From NCBI GenBank assembly GCA_045544655.1, contig JAZPZL010000169.1, forward strand, positions 1-24,058: a stretch of DNA of 24,058 bases. The letters run 5' to 3'. Below the pieces are notes generated by a model that ran no database searches, had not been told where the DNA came from, and saw nothing but the letters and a program-made list of their open reading frames with translations. Shown here piece after piece: positions 8,101 to 15,112 of the stretch (positions are counted from its first letter, which is position 1; the number at the start of each line of letters is the position of its first letter). Position numbers and translations under genes: made by a program. The stretch is from RGIG5579 sp045544655 (GTDB taxonomy: Bacteria; Bacillota; Clostridia; Oscillospirales; SIG627).

Positions 8101-9598
8101 GGCAATGTTCGAGCCGGACAACGACGACGTTTACAACACCTCGGACAAGACCTTTACCCTTGCACAAAGAGGAACCGTTCCTTATGAAAACGGAAGCTTT
8201 TTGATGTACCGTAGTCAGAGAGCCTTGACCGACGGCAAGATCGAGGCCATCCCCGCACCTTCCGCACCTGAGGGTCTTTCCGTTCTCCCTCCCCAAGGCT
8301 CTTCCTTCGTGGGAACGGTACAAGGCCTTGACCCCAACCTTCTGTATGAGATCCGCCACGAAAGCAACAGCGTTTTCACCGCCCTTCCTGCAGGAAGCAC
8401 GATACTGGAAAACGTCCCCTTCGGCTTTGTGGAGATCCGCTTCCCCCAGCAGGGAGATACCCCCGCATCCAAGGTCACCATCCTTGAGATCACACCACCC
8501 GCTTCGGCAGAGCCAACGGTTTACCTCGCCCCCGAAAGCGGATCGGATTCGGCGTTCGGCTCGGATGCCGCTCCCGTCAAGACCCTTGACCGTGCCGTGG
8601 CACTTTTGAATATCCTGAGCCGTTACAGCACGAAACAAGCAACGCTGATCTTTGCCGAGACGCTCTCTACCACCATCGAAATCGCCTTCCCCGCTTACAC
8701 TTATCCCTTGTATATCACCTCAAAAAGCGGCGCAGAAGGTATCCGCAGCTCCAAAAATATTACCTTCGGCGGTGAAACGGCGGTTGACAACTTTACCTTT
8801 ACCTATACGGCAAAGAGTTATCACTACATCGTCGCAAACGGCCACAAGCTGACTCTGGGCGAAAAGGTCAAGTCCGTAGGTGAGCAAAACGTATATTATA
8901 TGCCTACCGGCGGAGGCCACGAAAGCGCTGTGGAAAGCACCGATATGACCATTTTGGGCGGAACCTGGCGCAACGTCTACGCAGGCGGCTACCGAGGCAG
9001 CGTCTCAGGAGACTCAAAGCTCACCGTCAAAAACTGCACCGTCGTTTCTCACATTCAAAGCTCCTATTCCGGAAGAACCGGCGGAAACGTAACCTTCGAT
9101 CTGGAAAACGTCACCGTTCAGACTTCTTTTCTCTGCGGTAATGCCGCCGTGGAGGACGTAAGAGGAAACGTCACGCTGTACGCCAAAAACTGCACCCTGC
9201 CTCTTCTTTACGCAGGAAGCCGCGATGCGGGCAACGTGGCGGGCAAGGTCAAAGTAACCCTGGAAAATTGTACCGCAGGCAACTTGATCGGAACCGCTAA
9301 AAACGAGACGGGAACGGTTGCCGAAAGCCATCTGACCCTCATTGACACCGAACCCACCGGGGAGGTCATTGGCTGGACGAGCATTACCCGCTCCGCGCCT
9401 CAGCTCAAAGGTGATATAGACGCCAGCGGCAAGGTCGATCTGAACGACGCCATCTATCTTTTGTATCACGTCAATTTCCCGGGCTCTTATCCCGTGGATC
9501 AGGAAATCGACTTTGACGGTAGCGGCAATACGGATCTGAGCGATGCCATCTATCTCCTCTACCACGTAAACTTCCCAAATAAATATCCCTTGCATTAA
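5171..9598 (+). CDS. Secreted M14 zinc carboxypeptidase with beta-helix-like modules and C-terminal dockerin
   Basis: 1475 residues. Order: signal peptide (about 1-30); beta-helix-like module (about 32-340) rich in VxNCxV repeats; linker; M14 peptidase (about 520-825); linker; second beta-helix-like module (about 1115-1400) related to the first; type I dockerin (about 1413-1475). The peptidase has the zinc motif HGNE (H621, E624), the third ligand H708 in VDGHE, the substrate-binding NR pair N678-R679 and the catalytic Glu E790 in LLLETSG, so it looks active. The dockerin has two calcium loops (DIDASGKVDLND and DFDGSGNTDLSD), each followed by AIYLLYHVNFP. The start is ATG 5171, 7 bases after AAGGAG; ATG 5165 is too close to that site. 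The likely job is extracellular peptide or cell-wall peptide trimming while docked to a cohesin scaffold; no cohesin is in the window. Confidence 0.88.
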   Translation: MTKKNFFSLLSVLMLCLMLSATLFFSSTAENIELTVYISSAGNAENSGLTEAEPVSTLAEALAVANGEAASASAKVRFVLLSGITVANDPYGKTPFPYQLTVTGKTGTETLEITKSYVHHVGDTTYENLHFVHNGANYSFLCGNGYDLVLGKGLTCTPNKNGHYLNVAGGVYGDTKTTFVSDSKLTVLSGSWETLYAGSYKDSQTGNATMYAENCKIYANAGTCYTKTHTGTSTITLKNCEVAVGDEGMLQGGPHNAAGKLTEKLTLTVEDCTVRDFGVGYKCPITAPLSLTVQNCTVKDAYSVTATGESEIHLSATPGKTLDLSPAEEIFATTFTGGGTLILGKKSLLTVNEVSGSTVLSPGSEPAIRTYVRASASTPDNAFLYSGTPEIKIRVDGEEKIWTFSPIVTLKVPEAVSLALHTKFSEGEEIPADAIQTEGGETYYSFYDLTVGNYRYVVKGNGYYQVTKNLYLSAEKLKNDLLIDCTPPMRAGTGFEPSPSANPNVKDYTDEMRQNFLKDDPLSWPEYSFIFDTPYFTRASYETGLHQATTQEEMMAYLEKTVAASENLYLFSLGKSPVNGFDIPIVIFTSSDLSGTKTLEEAAEICRANGKLNFQYQAQVHGNEPAGGEGALAMIGALGGDWGKQYLNDLNICIIPRINTDGSYAYTRNQVSQKRNLNRDYLLLEAEEIPMILQAYNLFHPEIVVDGHEFTVATASTSGTFNDAMLAVGGNESANPGFEDTGVEMVLQATEKLAENGLTSHFYTSIDDSTDPSTARAYYQMRGSVSLLLETSGIHTGQNGFHRRVVTHFLCMESYLNYAKTHSTDLRTLSANAKAELVQNGSTYSADRTLALKTSTVNHTQTYPKTVYDYATGLATGTKNSTAKSTDNVTRFRALPTAYVIPKDKNAEVILRIADAHCISYYELEADTAAYLYGYKGTYTASTKAVADVTLTEESLVSFPTGAYVFPMNQESALILAAMFEPDNDDVYNTSDKTFTLAQRGTVPYENGSFLMYRSQRALTDGKIEAIPAPSAPEGLSVLPPQGSSFVGTVQGLDPNLLYEIRHESNSVFTALPAGSTILENVPFGFVEIRFPQQGDTPASKVTILEITPPASAEPTVYLAPESGSDSAFGSDAAPVKTLDRAVALLNILSRYSTKQATLIFAETLSTTIEIAFPAYTYPLYITSKSGAEGIRSSKNITFGGETAVDNFTFTYTAKSYHYIVANGHKLTLGEKVKSVGEQNVYYMPTGGGHESAVESTDMTILGGTWRNVYAGGYRGSVSGDSKLTVKNCTVVSHIQSSYSGRTGGNVTFDLENVTVQTSFLCGNAAVEDVRGNVTLYAKNCTLPLLYAGSRDAGNVAGKVKVTLENCTAGNLIGTAKNETGTVAESHLTLIDTEPTGEVIGWTSITRSAPQLKGDIDASGKVDLNDAIYLLYHVNFPGSYPVDQEIDFDGSGNTDLSDAIYLLYHVNFPNKYPLH

Positions 9599-9601
9599 AG
9601 A

Positions 9602-9634
9602 AAAAACCGCAAATGATTTTCATTTGCGGTTTTT
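9602..9634. terminator. Bidirectional terminator between convergent genes
   Basis: A 15-bp stem (9602-9616 with 9620-9634) with a 3-base loop has T runs on both strands. It serves the M14 dockerin gene on + and the oxidoreductase gene on -. Confidence 0.88.
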
Positions 9635-9645
9635 GTTTTGACTTT

Positions 9646-10947
9646 TTAATATTCGTTTTTCAAGCCGAAGCCTTCCATGAAAGCGTCTACGCTTTCCACC
9701 GTATCGTTCAATCTTGCCTTCTCTGCGGCAAAGCCGATGAAGTGATTCTTCACGGAGGTATCAATGTCTGCTGCGCGGAAGCCCTTGTATTCTCCTGCAA
9801 AGTACTCGTGCATTTCCTGAATAATGCCACGATCTCCGCCGCCGTGTCCGCTGGTAATGCTCTCCTCGTGCTGAGGAACGGGGATCTCGTGGATCTTTCT
9901 GTCCTCAAAGGAGTAAAGGGTGATGTGGTCGTCGGAAGCGTTGGCGTAAAACTCGCCCTCGGATCCGAAAATACGGATGTATCTGCCGCCCTTGTTAAAG
10001 GCGTTCATACTGAAGGAAACGGTTGCGCCGCCCTCAAACTCCATATTGACCACCTGATGATCCACCACGTTGTTGTTGGCGTGATATACGCACAAGCCGT
10101 AATCCGTATTCTTCAACGCATCCAGCACCTCCTCATTGGTGGGAACGGCGCCTTTTGCAAAGCCTCTGGTAGAGGTTCCGCGGAACCACAGATTCTTTTC
10201 ATCCTCGTAATACAGCTTCATACAGTTGTAGTGGCAGGTCTCCGCCGCAGGGCAACCGCCGTCCACGCAACGAACGGGCGCACCCTCAGGCGCGTTTGCA
10301 GGGGTAAAGTAGGTCAGATCACCAAAGGAAGAAACCTTCTTACAGGGCTTGTCAATGAGCCACTGCAAAATATCCAGGTCGTGACAGCTCTTGGCAAGAA
10401 GCATAGGTGCCGAAGTCTCGGTGGTATGCCAGTTTCCGCGAACGAAGCTGTGACTCTGATGACGGTGCCCCACCGCTTCCACGGCAACGATGGAATAGAT
10501 CTCGCCCACCTTGCCTTCCATCACAAGTTCTTTGATCTTGCCGAAGAAGGGAGTATAACGAAGCACGTGGCAAACCAAAACCTTCACGCCCTTTTCCTTG
10601 GCGGCAAGAGCCACGTCCGCGCAGTCCTGAGCAGTTCTTGCAACGGGCTTTTCCAAAAGCAGATCGTAGCCAAGCTCAATGGCCTTCAGCGCCATATCGT
10701 GGTGCTGATCGTCCTGCGTGGCGATCAAAGCAATATCCGCCATTTTGGGCTGCGACAGGATCGCATCACAATCCGCAAAGCACATTTCATCAGGAAGATT
10801 GCATCTTTCCTGAATCGTTTTCCGACGAGCCTCATCCGGCTCCGCAACAGCAACGATCTCAAATTTTTCGGGGGCGGCAAGGATCTCCCTGGTATACGCT
10901 CTGCCGCGGTTCCCCGCACCGATCAATATCACAGAAAACTTTTTCAT
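9646..10947 (-). CDS. Gfo/Idh/MocA family oxidoreductase
   Basis: 433 residues, a cytoplasmic NAD(P)-dependent sugar or cyclitol dehydrogenase-like enzyme. The N-terminal Rossmann fold shows GAGNRGRAY (about 9-17) and the family motif EKPVA (about 98-102). The C-terminal domain has a HDLDILQWL helix of the kind that supplies the catalytic His. A cysteine-rich stretch, CVDGGCPAAETCHYNC, resembles the CPY-type segment seen in one subgroup of the family and may bind a metal, which is inference. The start ATG has an AGGAGG site 6 bases upstream. The gene is monocistronic, with its own promoter and a shared terminator. The substrate cannot be told; the neighbouring secreted enzymes do not point clearly to one. 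Confidence 0.88.
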   Translation of the reverse strand: MKKFSVILIGAGNRGRAYTREILAAPEKFEIVAVAEPDEARRKTIQERCNLPDEMCFADCDAILSQPKMADIALIATQDDQHHDMALKAIELGYDLLLEKPVARTAQDCADVALAAKEKGVKVLVCHVLRYTPFFGKIKELVMEGKVGEIYSIVAVEAVGHRHQSHSFVRGNWHTTETSAPMLLAKSCHDLDILQWLIDKPCKKVSSFGDLTYFTPANAPEGAPVRCVDGGCPAAETCHYNCMKLYYEDEKNLWFRGTSTRGFAKGAVPTNEEVLDALKNTDYGLCVYHANNNVVDHQVVNMEFEGGATVSFSMNAFNKGGRYIRIFGSEGEFYANASDDHITLYSFEDRKIHEIPVPQHEESITSGHGGGDRGIIQEMHEYFAGEYKGFRAADIDTSVKNHFIGFAAEKARLNDTVESVDAFMEGFGLKNEY

Positions 10948-10974
10948 AGCATCCTCCTGAAAGCCTTTTTCACG

Positions 10975-11003
10975 ACTTTAGCACAGCAAAAAGTGAAAGT
11001 CAA
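10975..11003 (-). promoter_or_regulatory. Promoter of the Gfo/Idh/MocA gene
   Basis: Read on the minus strand, TTGACT (11003-10998) is followed after 17 bases by TAAAGT (10980-10975), with a TG element just upstream of the -10. Confidence 0.65.
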
Positions 11004-11061
11004 TACCAACATAAGAAAAAATCCGATTTTACTTGAAAAAAATATTCTTTTTGTCAAACGA

Positions 11062-11090
11062 AAAAGACGGTCTTCTTCTGACCGTCTTTT
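11062..11090 (-). terminator. Terminator of the CHAP-like dockerin gene
   Basis: An 11-bp stem (11062-11072 with 11080-11090) closes a 7-base loop; on the minus strand it runs into a T tract. It lies just after the stop codon of the minus-strand dockerin gene. Confidence 0.82.
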
Positions 11091-11106
11091 CACGAAGTTC
11101 ATTGAT

Positions 11107-12741
11107 TCAAATAATAGGATATTTTGCAGGGAAATTCACGTGGTACAAAAGATAAACGGCGTCGTTCAGTTCTTCCTTGCCGTTACCGTCCAGATCCATA
11201 TCCTGATTCACCCGATAGCGACTGGGGAAATTGATGTAGAACAACAGATGAATTGCATCCTCGAGCGAAATGATCCCGTCTTCGTTTGCATCCCCCTTCA
11301 AGATGTTCTGTACGCAAACGTTAAAGCTACATTCAAATCCGCCGTAGTACACCCTTACCCTTTGCTCTCCGATGCGATCTAAAACCACTCCTTCTACCAA
11401 AAATCCGCTTTGAATCAACTCATACGATCCGTCATCATAACTTAGTCTGATCTTCAGACCGGAAACATCCAAAGCCTCGCACACTTGATAAACGGGCTTA
11501 TCAGGGCCTTTCTCTACAGAAATACCCGTCAATACAGGGGCGATCGGCTCCCAAACGGCGTATACATGAATCGTCCTACTTCCTTCCTGAAGCTCGGGAA
11601 CGATCTCCTCGGGTCTCAGCGAACGACTTTGATCAATGATGCCGCCCCCCTCGGGAACTCGGGACCATCCAACAAATCGGTACCCTTCCTTGACCAAACC
11701 GAAGGAATCAAAATCGTAAAGACCGTATTTGTACGTTTCACCGTAGGTCATTTGATGTCTGAAGGCGGAATTCTCACCGTTTTTACAAATCCAAGACTCA
11801 TTCAGAAAATAGTCCTGATTCCGAAGATCGGAAATTTTTGTAACGAACTGAGAAATCACCGTCCAGCCGGTATCACTTCCAATGGTAGTTTTGCCCCAAG
11901 TATATCCGTTTGCTTCCTTCGTATCGCCAAAATTTACCGTGAACTCCGTGTTCTTCGGCAAAGTTTTGATCAAAGAATAACCGGTTCCTGCACCCGTTCT
12001 GAAATTCAAACCAACCGTTTCCGTCACGCGATATTTACAAGCTGTGATCTCGGAATCCGGAATCAAAGCTCCGTTTGCATGATACAAAACGGAGAGGGTT
12101 GCTGGAGCATTACCGTTTCCGGTCAAAGTGTTGCCATTGTATCGAGCTACGTAAGTCACTCTTTTATCCAGTTCACTTTTCGTATAGGTTTTACCCCAAT
12201 CAATTTTACAAGGACCGTCTCTGTTGCAATCCACAACCGAAACCATATTGCCACTGACCTTGATTACAAAAACCGTATGCCCTTCCAGTGTTCCGTCAAT
12301 TCTGATAAAATCGCCGGCGTAATACTCACTCGTAGATCTGTGGTATTTCCAATTTTTTCCCATAGATGTTCCGTCTTCATCGGTAAATATCGTTGCATAC
12401 GAACCAAAAAACTTATCTGCCATTAAATTCGCAAATGCATGGCATTGTCCCAATCCGGAAATATTTTTGTACTGTCCGCACCTACAATTACAAAAACCGG
12501 GGCAATATTCTCCGGAGCAATAGCATTTTATATCACCCGCCTTTGAGTTTCCTTCCGAATCTTCACCGTTATAATCATTCCAATATTTTCCATCCGGATA
12601 TTCCTTTTTTAAAGCTTCTACTTTCATTGCAAAATCTTTCTCTGTCAAATTCGCGGCGTTTACCGATACTCCCGTAAAAGGAAAGCACCCCAAGAGTAAT
12701 ACAACTGCAAGAAAAGCACATAACATTTTGTAAAGTTTCAT
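11107..12741 (-). CDS. Secreted CHAP-like cysteine hydrolase with SH3, InlB-like, Ig-like and dockerin modules
   Basis: 544 residues. Order: signal peptide (1-30, ending VNAA); a segment with six cysteines in 16 residues (C73 to C88); a CHAP/NlpC-like domain with candidate catalytic C100 (GLGQCHAFANL), H155 (GHTVFVI) and D171; bacterial SH3 (about 237-300, LNFRTGAGTGYS); an InlB/Listeria-Bacteroides-type repeat (about 340-395, GYRFVGWS to VYAVWEP); an Ig-like domain (about 398-475); and a type I dockerin (about 480-544) with NFPSRY and NFPAKYP segments. CHAP-like enzymes cut peptidoglycan amide or peptide bonds; that role here is inference. The start is the ATG at 12741, 9 bases after AAGGAG; an upstream in-frame TTG (12774) lacks a site and is rejected. 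It shares its dockerin type with the M14 peptidase 1.5 kb away. Confidence 0.75.
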   Translation of the reverse strand: MKLYKMLCAFLAVVLLLGCFPFTGVSVNAANLTEKDFAMKVEALKKEYPDGKYWNDYNGEDSEGNSKAGDIKCYCSGEYCPGFCNCRCGQYKNISGLGQCHAFANLMADKFFGSYATIFTDEDGTSMGKNWKYHRSTSEYYAGDFIRIDGTLEGHTVFVIKVSGNMVSVVDCNRDGPCKIDWGKTYTKSELDKRVTYVARYNGNTLTGNGNAPATLSVLYHANGALIPDSEITACKYRVTETVGLNFRTGAGTGYSLIKTLPKNTEFTVNFGDTKEANGYTWGKTTIGSDTGWTVISQFVTKISDLRNQDYFLNESWICKNGENSAFRHQMTYGETYKYGLYDFDSFGLVKEGYRFVGWSRVPEGGGIIDQSRSLRPEEIVPELQEGSRTIHVYAVWEPIAPVLTGISVEKGPDKPVYQVCEALDVSGLKIRLSYDDGSYELIQSGFLVEGVVLDRIGEQRVRVYYGGFECSFNVCVQNILKGDANEDGIISLEDAIHLLFYINFPSRYRVNQDMDLDGNGKEELNDAVYLLYHVNFPAKYPII

Positions 12742-12804
12742 ATTGTTTATCTCCTTTTCATTTTTGATCGTCAAAAAAATAAGGTTTTGTGTTATATCAC
12801 GCCT

Positions 12805-12824
12805 CGTTTTAATATACTAAAACG
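12805..12824. promoter_or_regulatory. Perfect palindrome over the uppP -10 region
   Basis: CGTTTTA (12805-12811) and TAAAACG (12818-12824) are perfect inverted repeats six bases apart. They span a TATACT (12813-12818) that is the likely -10 of uppP; no good -35 is visible. The location between divergent genes suggests an operator. The cognate protein is unknown. Confidence 0.5.
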
Positions 12825-12844
12825 TAATGATTTGGGAGGCGCGT

Positions 12845-13696
12845 ATGAGTAAAATTTTAGAGTATCTCAAGGTTCTGTTTCTGGGGGTGCTGGAGGGGAT
12901 CACCGAGTGGCTGCCCATCAGCTCCACGGGGCATCTGCTCCTGGTAGATGAATTTTTGCGCTTTCAAGAAAGCGAAGCCTTTAAGGAACTGTTTTTCGTA
13001 GTGATCCAAATGGGTGCCATTTTGGCGGTCGTGGTTCTTTTTTGGCAAAAGATGATTCCCGTTCAAAATACATGCGGCATTATCTCCCTTCGTCGCAAAG
13101 CCCTCTCCCTTTGGTTGAAGGTCATCGTATCCTGCATTCCCGGTGCCATCGTTACCCTCCTCTTTGACAATGCTCTGGAAGGAGCTCTCTCTCAGACTCG
13201 CATCAAAGAGCGAATTCCCCTGATGCCCGTCGCCATCGCCGTCGCGCTGATTTTCTACGGCGTTCTTTTCATCCTCATTGAACAGAAAAACAAAGCGCCG
13301 CGTATTCATCGAATCGAAGAGCTTCGCTTCACGGACGCCCTCCTTATCGGTCTCTTTCAAGCCCTCTCCATCATCCCCGGAACCTCCCGTTCCGGTTCCA
13401 CGGTAATCGGCGCACTGGTTCTCGGCATCAGCCGCCCCGTCGCCGCAGAATTTTCATTCTTTCTTGCCGTACCCGTTATGCTGGGGTATTCTCTTATCAA
13501 GCTTCTCAAATTCGGCTTTACCTTCACCCTTTCTCAACTCCTTCTTCTTTTCTTAGGCACCGTTGCCTCTTTTCTCACCTCCCTTGTCGTGATCCGCTCC
13601 CTCCTTTCCTACGTAAAAAAGCATAGCTTCTCCGCCTTCGGTTTCTATCGAATTCTTTTGGGACTCTTGATCCTCCTTTTGTATTGTAAAAAATAA
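12845..13696 (+). CDS. uppP: Undecaprenyl-diphosphatase (BacA/UppP)
   Basis: 283 residues, a polytopic membrane enzyme that converts undecaprenyl diphosphate to the monophosphate, recycling the lipid carrier of peptidoglycan synthesis and giving bacitracin tolerance. Both family motifs are intact: EGITEWLPISSTGH (E17, E21, S27, H30) and PGTSRSGST (about 178-186, with R182). Length is normal for the family. The start is ATG 12845, 5 bases after GGGAGG (12834-12839); an in-frame ATG at 12827 would overlap that site and is rejected. It is monocistronic. The neighbouring CHAP-like protein and transglutaminase lipoprotein also belong to the envelope. Confidence 0.95.
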   Translation: MSKILEYLKVLFLGVLEGITEWLPISSTGHLLLVDEFLRFQESEAFKELFFVVIQMGAILAVVVLFWQKMIPVQNTCGIISLRRKALSLWLKVIVSCIPGAIVTLLFDNALEGALSQTRIKERIPLMPVAIAVALIFYGVLFILIEQKNKAPRIHRIEELRFTDALLIGLFQALSIIPGTSRSGSTVIGALVLGISRPVAAEFSFFLAVPVMLGYSLIKLLKFGFTFTLSQLLLLFLGTVASFLTSLVVIRSLLSYVKKHSFSAFGFYRILLGLLILLLYCKK

Positions 13697-13739
13697 AACG
13701 AACCTCTCGTCCCCTTTTTCGCATCTGCAAACAAAAAAA

Positions 13740-13767
13740 TCCCGCCGGGCTTTTCTGCCCGACGGGA
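13740..13767 (-). terminator. Terminator of the transglutaminase-like lipoprotein gene
   Basis: An 11-base stem with one mismatch (13740-13750 with 13757-13767) is followed on the minus strand by a run of seven T. On the plus strand the T run is absent, so it would end uppP transcripts less well. Confidence 0.75.
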
Positions 13768-13776
13768 TCTCTGCTT

Positions 13777-14976
13777 TTAACGCTTAAAAATAAAATAGTA
13801 ATTCTTTCCGCCCCAGGTTTCGGTGTAAGTGCGAATACTTGAGCGAAGGTAATTGGCAATGTTTTGCAAATCGTCCTGAGAAAGCTCCCCCTCCTCCATT
13901 TTTAAAAGCACGTATTTATTTTCCTTATTTGCAAAGGCGCTTTTCAGCTCGCTCAAAAGGTTCAGGTCCTCCGAAGAGGCTACGGACACGTCCACCGCCA
14001 GAAGGTCGGTGGTGCAAGGCGGGAAACGCTCAGCCAGATCGGATCTCTCACCCTTTCTTTCGTCGGAAAGACCGAAGCTGAAATCCACGTCCGTTTCCTT
14101 GTGTGCGGTGGCGTAATTCTCACTTAAAGCAAGATCGGCATTGTACCATACGCCGTCAATACAAAAGGTGTTCCAGGTATGACCGATCTCCCCCTCCTTT
14201 TTGGGAGAGACCACCTTTTCCACACAGGGGATCTGCGCCATTGCGCACAAAAGAGAAAATGCATTGGCGAAGCCGTCACATTGCGTCTGTTTCAAAACGA
14301 AGGCATCGTAAAGATTATCCTGCTCACCGGGCTTATTTTCCGTCAGGCTGTATTTCACCTCACGGGTCAAGTAGCGGAAAAAGTACCGAGCCTGCTCCAG
14401 GGGTGCAAGTCCCTCCGGCATTGCCCCAAAGACCTGCTCCGCCGCGGCAAGAGCTTCCTTCTTTTTCACCATTGCCGCGTGGGAAAAATTATCAATACTA
14501 AAAAAGGAGCCTTCTATATCAAAGGTAAAAATATCCTCCAGATACGAGAAAGTGTAGCCGGATTCCTGAGAGGAATAGGAATAATTCTGCTGAACGAGAG
14601 GGGAATCCATAGAAAAGACAAGCAGGATCTCCTCCAAGGAAAGCGCAACCCCTTCCAGCAGGCGGGCATCTATAAAGATCGAGGTATATTCGTGATCCAA
14701 AGCGTATTCCAGCAAACGGTAGATCGGCTGCTCCTGATGACTCAGAGTATTATACATCACGCGGGGATTGTATTTTGAATAGACAGATTGATAATCTGCA
14801 ATCTCGGCGTAATCCATAGGCTCGTTTTCTTCCCCATCCTTGGAAAAAGCAACGTACACCGTATTTTGATCCTGCTCAAAGTTTTCAAACGCTTCTTGCG
14901 CGGCAAATATCAGACCGCAGCCGGTGCTGGAAAAAAGCATCACAATGGCAAAGCAAAAAGCAAAAATTTTTTTCAT
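13777..14976 (-). CDS. Lipoprotein with transglutaminase-like domain
   Basis: 399 residues. The N-terminus is a lipoprotein signal with lipobox SSTGC (C20), so the protein is anchored outside the membrane. The C-terminal half has the transglutaminase-like triad pattern: C233 (KQTQCDGFANAF), H266 (IGHTWNTF) and D281 (WYNADLAL). Bacterial proteins of this class act mostly as cysteine peptidases or transpeptidase-like enzymes; the substrate here is unknown. The region between residues 30 and 180 is not recognised. AAGGAGG lies 4 bases before the ATG. It is monocistronic and divergent from the macro-domain operon. Confidence 0.8.
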   Translation of the reverse strand: MKKIFAFCFAIVMLFSSTGCGLIFAAQEAFENFEQDQNTVYVAFSKDGEENEPMDYAEIADYQSVYSKYNPRVMYNTLSHQEQPIYRLLEYALDHEYTSIFIDARLLEGVALSLEEILLVFSMDSPLVQQNYSYSSQESGYTFSYLEDIFTFDIEGSFFSIDNFSHAAMVKKKEALAAAEQVFGAMPEGLAPLEQARYFFRYLTREVKYSLTENKPGEQDNLYDAFVLKQTQCDGFANAFSLLCAMAQIPCVEKVVSPKKEGEIGHTWNTFCIDGVWYNADLALSENYATAHKETDVDFSFGLSDERKGERSDLAERFPPCTTDLLAVDVSVASSEDLNLLSELKSAFANKENKYVLLKMEEGELSQDDLQNIANYLRSSIRTYTETWGGKNYYFIFKR

Positions 14977-15026
14977 AAGCCCTCCTTCGTTGCGAAAGAA
15001 TCCGATAAAGATCAGTTCCTAATAGC

Positions 15027-15055
15027 AGAATACCACAGAAGTGCAAACATTTCAA
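15027..15055 (-). promoter_or_regulatory. Promoter of the transglutaminase-like lipoprotein gene
   Basis: On the minus strand TTGAAA (15055-15050), a 17-base spacer and TATTCT (15032-15027). Confidence 0.7.
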
Positions 15056-15083
15056 GAGTGGTATAGATTTATTCTCTATTTTA

Positions 15084-15092
15084 TGTTATACT
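15084..15092 (+). promoter_or_regulatory. Extended -10 promoter of the macro-domain operon
   Basis: TGTTATACT gives an extended -10 (TG, one base, TATACT at 15087-15092). No clear -35 is seen 16-18 bases upstream. The ribosome binding site follows within 10 bases, so the leader is very short. Confidence 0.45.
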
Positions 15093-15112
15093 GGAAAAAA
15101 GGAGGCGATGCA

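Noticed and set aside
7262..8638. 458-residue minus-strand frame opposite the M14 peptidase
   Set aside because: Low-quality composition with many C, G and V runs, no motif; it mirrors the real frame of the peptidase gene.
9613..11382. 589-residue plus-strand frame opposite the oxidoreductase
   Set aside because: It runs through the terminator and promoter of the minus-strand genes and over the end of the CHAP-like gene; the minus-strand protein has clear Gfo/Idh motifs.
12742..12774. Upstream TTG start for the CHAP-like dockerin protein
   Set aside because: No ribosome binding site before it, and the ATG at 12741 has a good one and begins a normal signal peptide.
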